Assembly: GCA_044351785.1 (NCBI GenBank)
Contig: JBILFC010000202.1
Coordinates: 1-5,835, forward strand
Direction: 5' to 3'
DNA from: JAIYCX01 sp044351785
GTDB lineage: Bacteria; Bdellovibrionota_C; UBA2361; SZUA-149; DAOLCO01
Length of the DNA: 5,835 nt
The translations under genes and the position numbers were made by a program. Each line of letters begins with the position of its first letter. Position 1 is the first letter of the stretch. Positions 5,198 to 5,835 of the stretch are shown one piece after another. Below the pieces are notes generated by a model. That model was not told the DNA's origin, made no database searches, and was given only the letters and a program-made list of their open reading frames with translations.

Positions 5198-5835
5198 GCT
5201 ACCTTCTCTCTCCAAAGTATCTGCTTCATAAATCTAGACTGTCTGATACCTAAAATCTGTTCTACCGCTTTAATTACTGCCTCACCTGGATCGGTATCTT
5301 TCCCGCAGTATTTATCATAAGCCACAAGTTTACTTGCGTAGTTTGCAATGTGAATTCCGTCACGTGGTGTATATTCTTCACCTTCTCTTCTAGCTACTGA
5401 TAGGAAGTCAGCTACGTAGTCAAGCACTGTAGGATTAGCAAATGGTAAATTCACTTCTAAAATTTTTCTTTCTTCAGATCTATCAGGGAAGTCTAAGCTA
5501 ATATGCGGATGTAGTCTCGATTTAATATATTCAGGTAATTCAAAGCAAGAAGCATCATCGTTCATCGTAGCTACGAATCGAAAATTTGGATGTGCTTTAA
5601 GCATTAATCCAACTGAAATTGATTCAATATAACGCCTAGAGTCTAGAAGCGGTGCAAGTGATGCCCACGCTTTTTCTTGCATTCTATTTCCTTCATCAAG
5701 AATTAGAACTCCACCCACGATCATCGCAGTAATAACTGTACTAGCTATATATTCAACTTTTGAATTATCTGCAGAAGTTTCAACAACCAATGGATTAATT
5801 AATAAGTCATTAGGCTGAGTATCGGCTGTACCTTG
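5194..5835 (-). CDS. MoxR/CbbQ-like AAA ATPase (AAA_5 type), partial (N-terminus beyond right edge)
   Basis: The frame is open from base 5835 to a TAG at 5196-5194, giving 213 C-terminal residues. A TTG at 5790 is not a start, because the conserved reading continues upstream of it ('QGTADTQPNDLLINP' at residues 1-15 of the fragment, resembling the segment after Walker A in this family). Walker B is GGVLILDEGNRM (41-52, with D47-E48), sensor 1 is ATMND (89-93), the likely arginine finger is in 'IKSRLHP' (104-110), and TPRDG (156-160) could hold the sensor 2 arginine. Walker A should lie off the window. MoxR-like ATPases act as cytosolic chaperones that remodel or activate partner proteins, often with a VWA-domain protein encoded nearby. 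No partner is visible, so the specific job is unknown. The 3' end overlaps dapA by 4 bp tail to tail. Confidence 0.88.
   Translation of the reverse strand, partial: QGTADTQPNDLLINPLVVETSADNSKVEYIASTVITAMIVGGVLILDEGNRMQEKAWASLAPLLDSRRYIESISVGLMLKAHPNFRFVATMNDDASCFELPEYIKSRLHPHISLDFPDRSEERKILEVNLPFANPTVLDYVADFLSVARREGEEYTPRDGIHIANYASKLVAYDKYCGKDTDPGEAVIKAVEQILGIRQSRFMKQILWREKVA

Noticed and set aside
5788..5790. TTG as the start of the AAA ATPase
   Set aside because: The frame continues open to the window edge with family-like sequence, and a start here would omit Walker A.

Overview
This is a low-GC stretch (roughly 37% G+C by eye, with frequent AGA and ATA codons) of densely packed bacterial genes with short or absent spacers. 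The DapA protein reads most like alphaproteobacterial DapA (a 'DFCQISGEDAT' block and an 'ANMAPRLCAE' block). A low-GC alphaproteobacterium or another Gram-negative proteobacterium is therefore the best guess, but nothing in the window fixes the taxon.

Layout. Positions 1-4081 hold a four-gene minus-strand operon. In transcription order it encodes a GT2 polyprenyl-phosphate glycosyltransferase (4081-3107), an UPF0104/AglD-type flippase-like membrane protein (3100-2162), an FAD-dependent oxidoreductase of the amine oxidase/protoporphyrinogen oxidase/UDP-galactopyranose mutase-like superfamily (2161-788), and a multi-spanning membrane protein that resembles a GT-C glycosyltransferase and runs off the left edge (780 to <1). 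Gaps between genes are 6, 0 and 7 nt. A 240-bp divergent intergenic region (4082-4321) separates this operon from dapA, which is on the plus strand (4322-5197). dapA converges on, and overlaps by 4 bp, a minus-strand MoxR/CbbQ-like AAA ATPase (5194 to >5835) whose N-terminal part, including Walker A, lies beyond the right edge.

How the genes may work together. The operon has the look of a membrane-based glycan module. A GT2 enzyme would load a sugar onto an undecaprenyl-type phosphate on the cytoplasmic face, a flippase-like protein may help bring a lipid-linked sugar across, and a GT-C-like protein would transfer it on the periplasmic side. The flavoenzyme between them has no assigned step and is the most open question here. 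DapA belongs to lysine/diaminopimelate (peptidoglycan) synthesis and is only a divergent neighbour. The AAA ATPase is a truncated member of a chaperone-like family whose partners are not visible.

No RNA genes, insertion sequences, CRISPR arrays or attachment sites were seen. The window looks like ordinary chromosomal core or accessory sequence, and I found no convincing new defence or mobile system.
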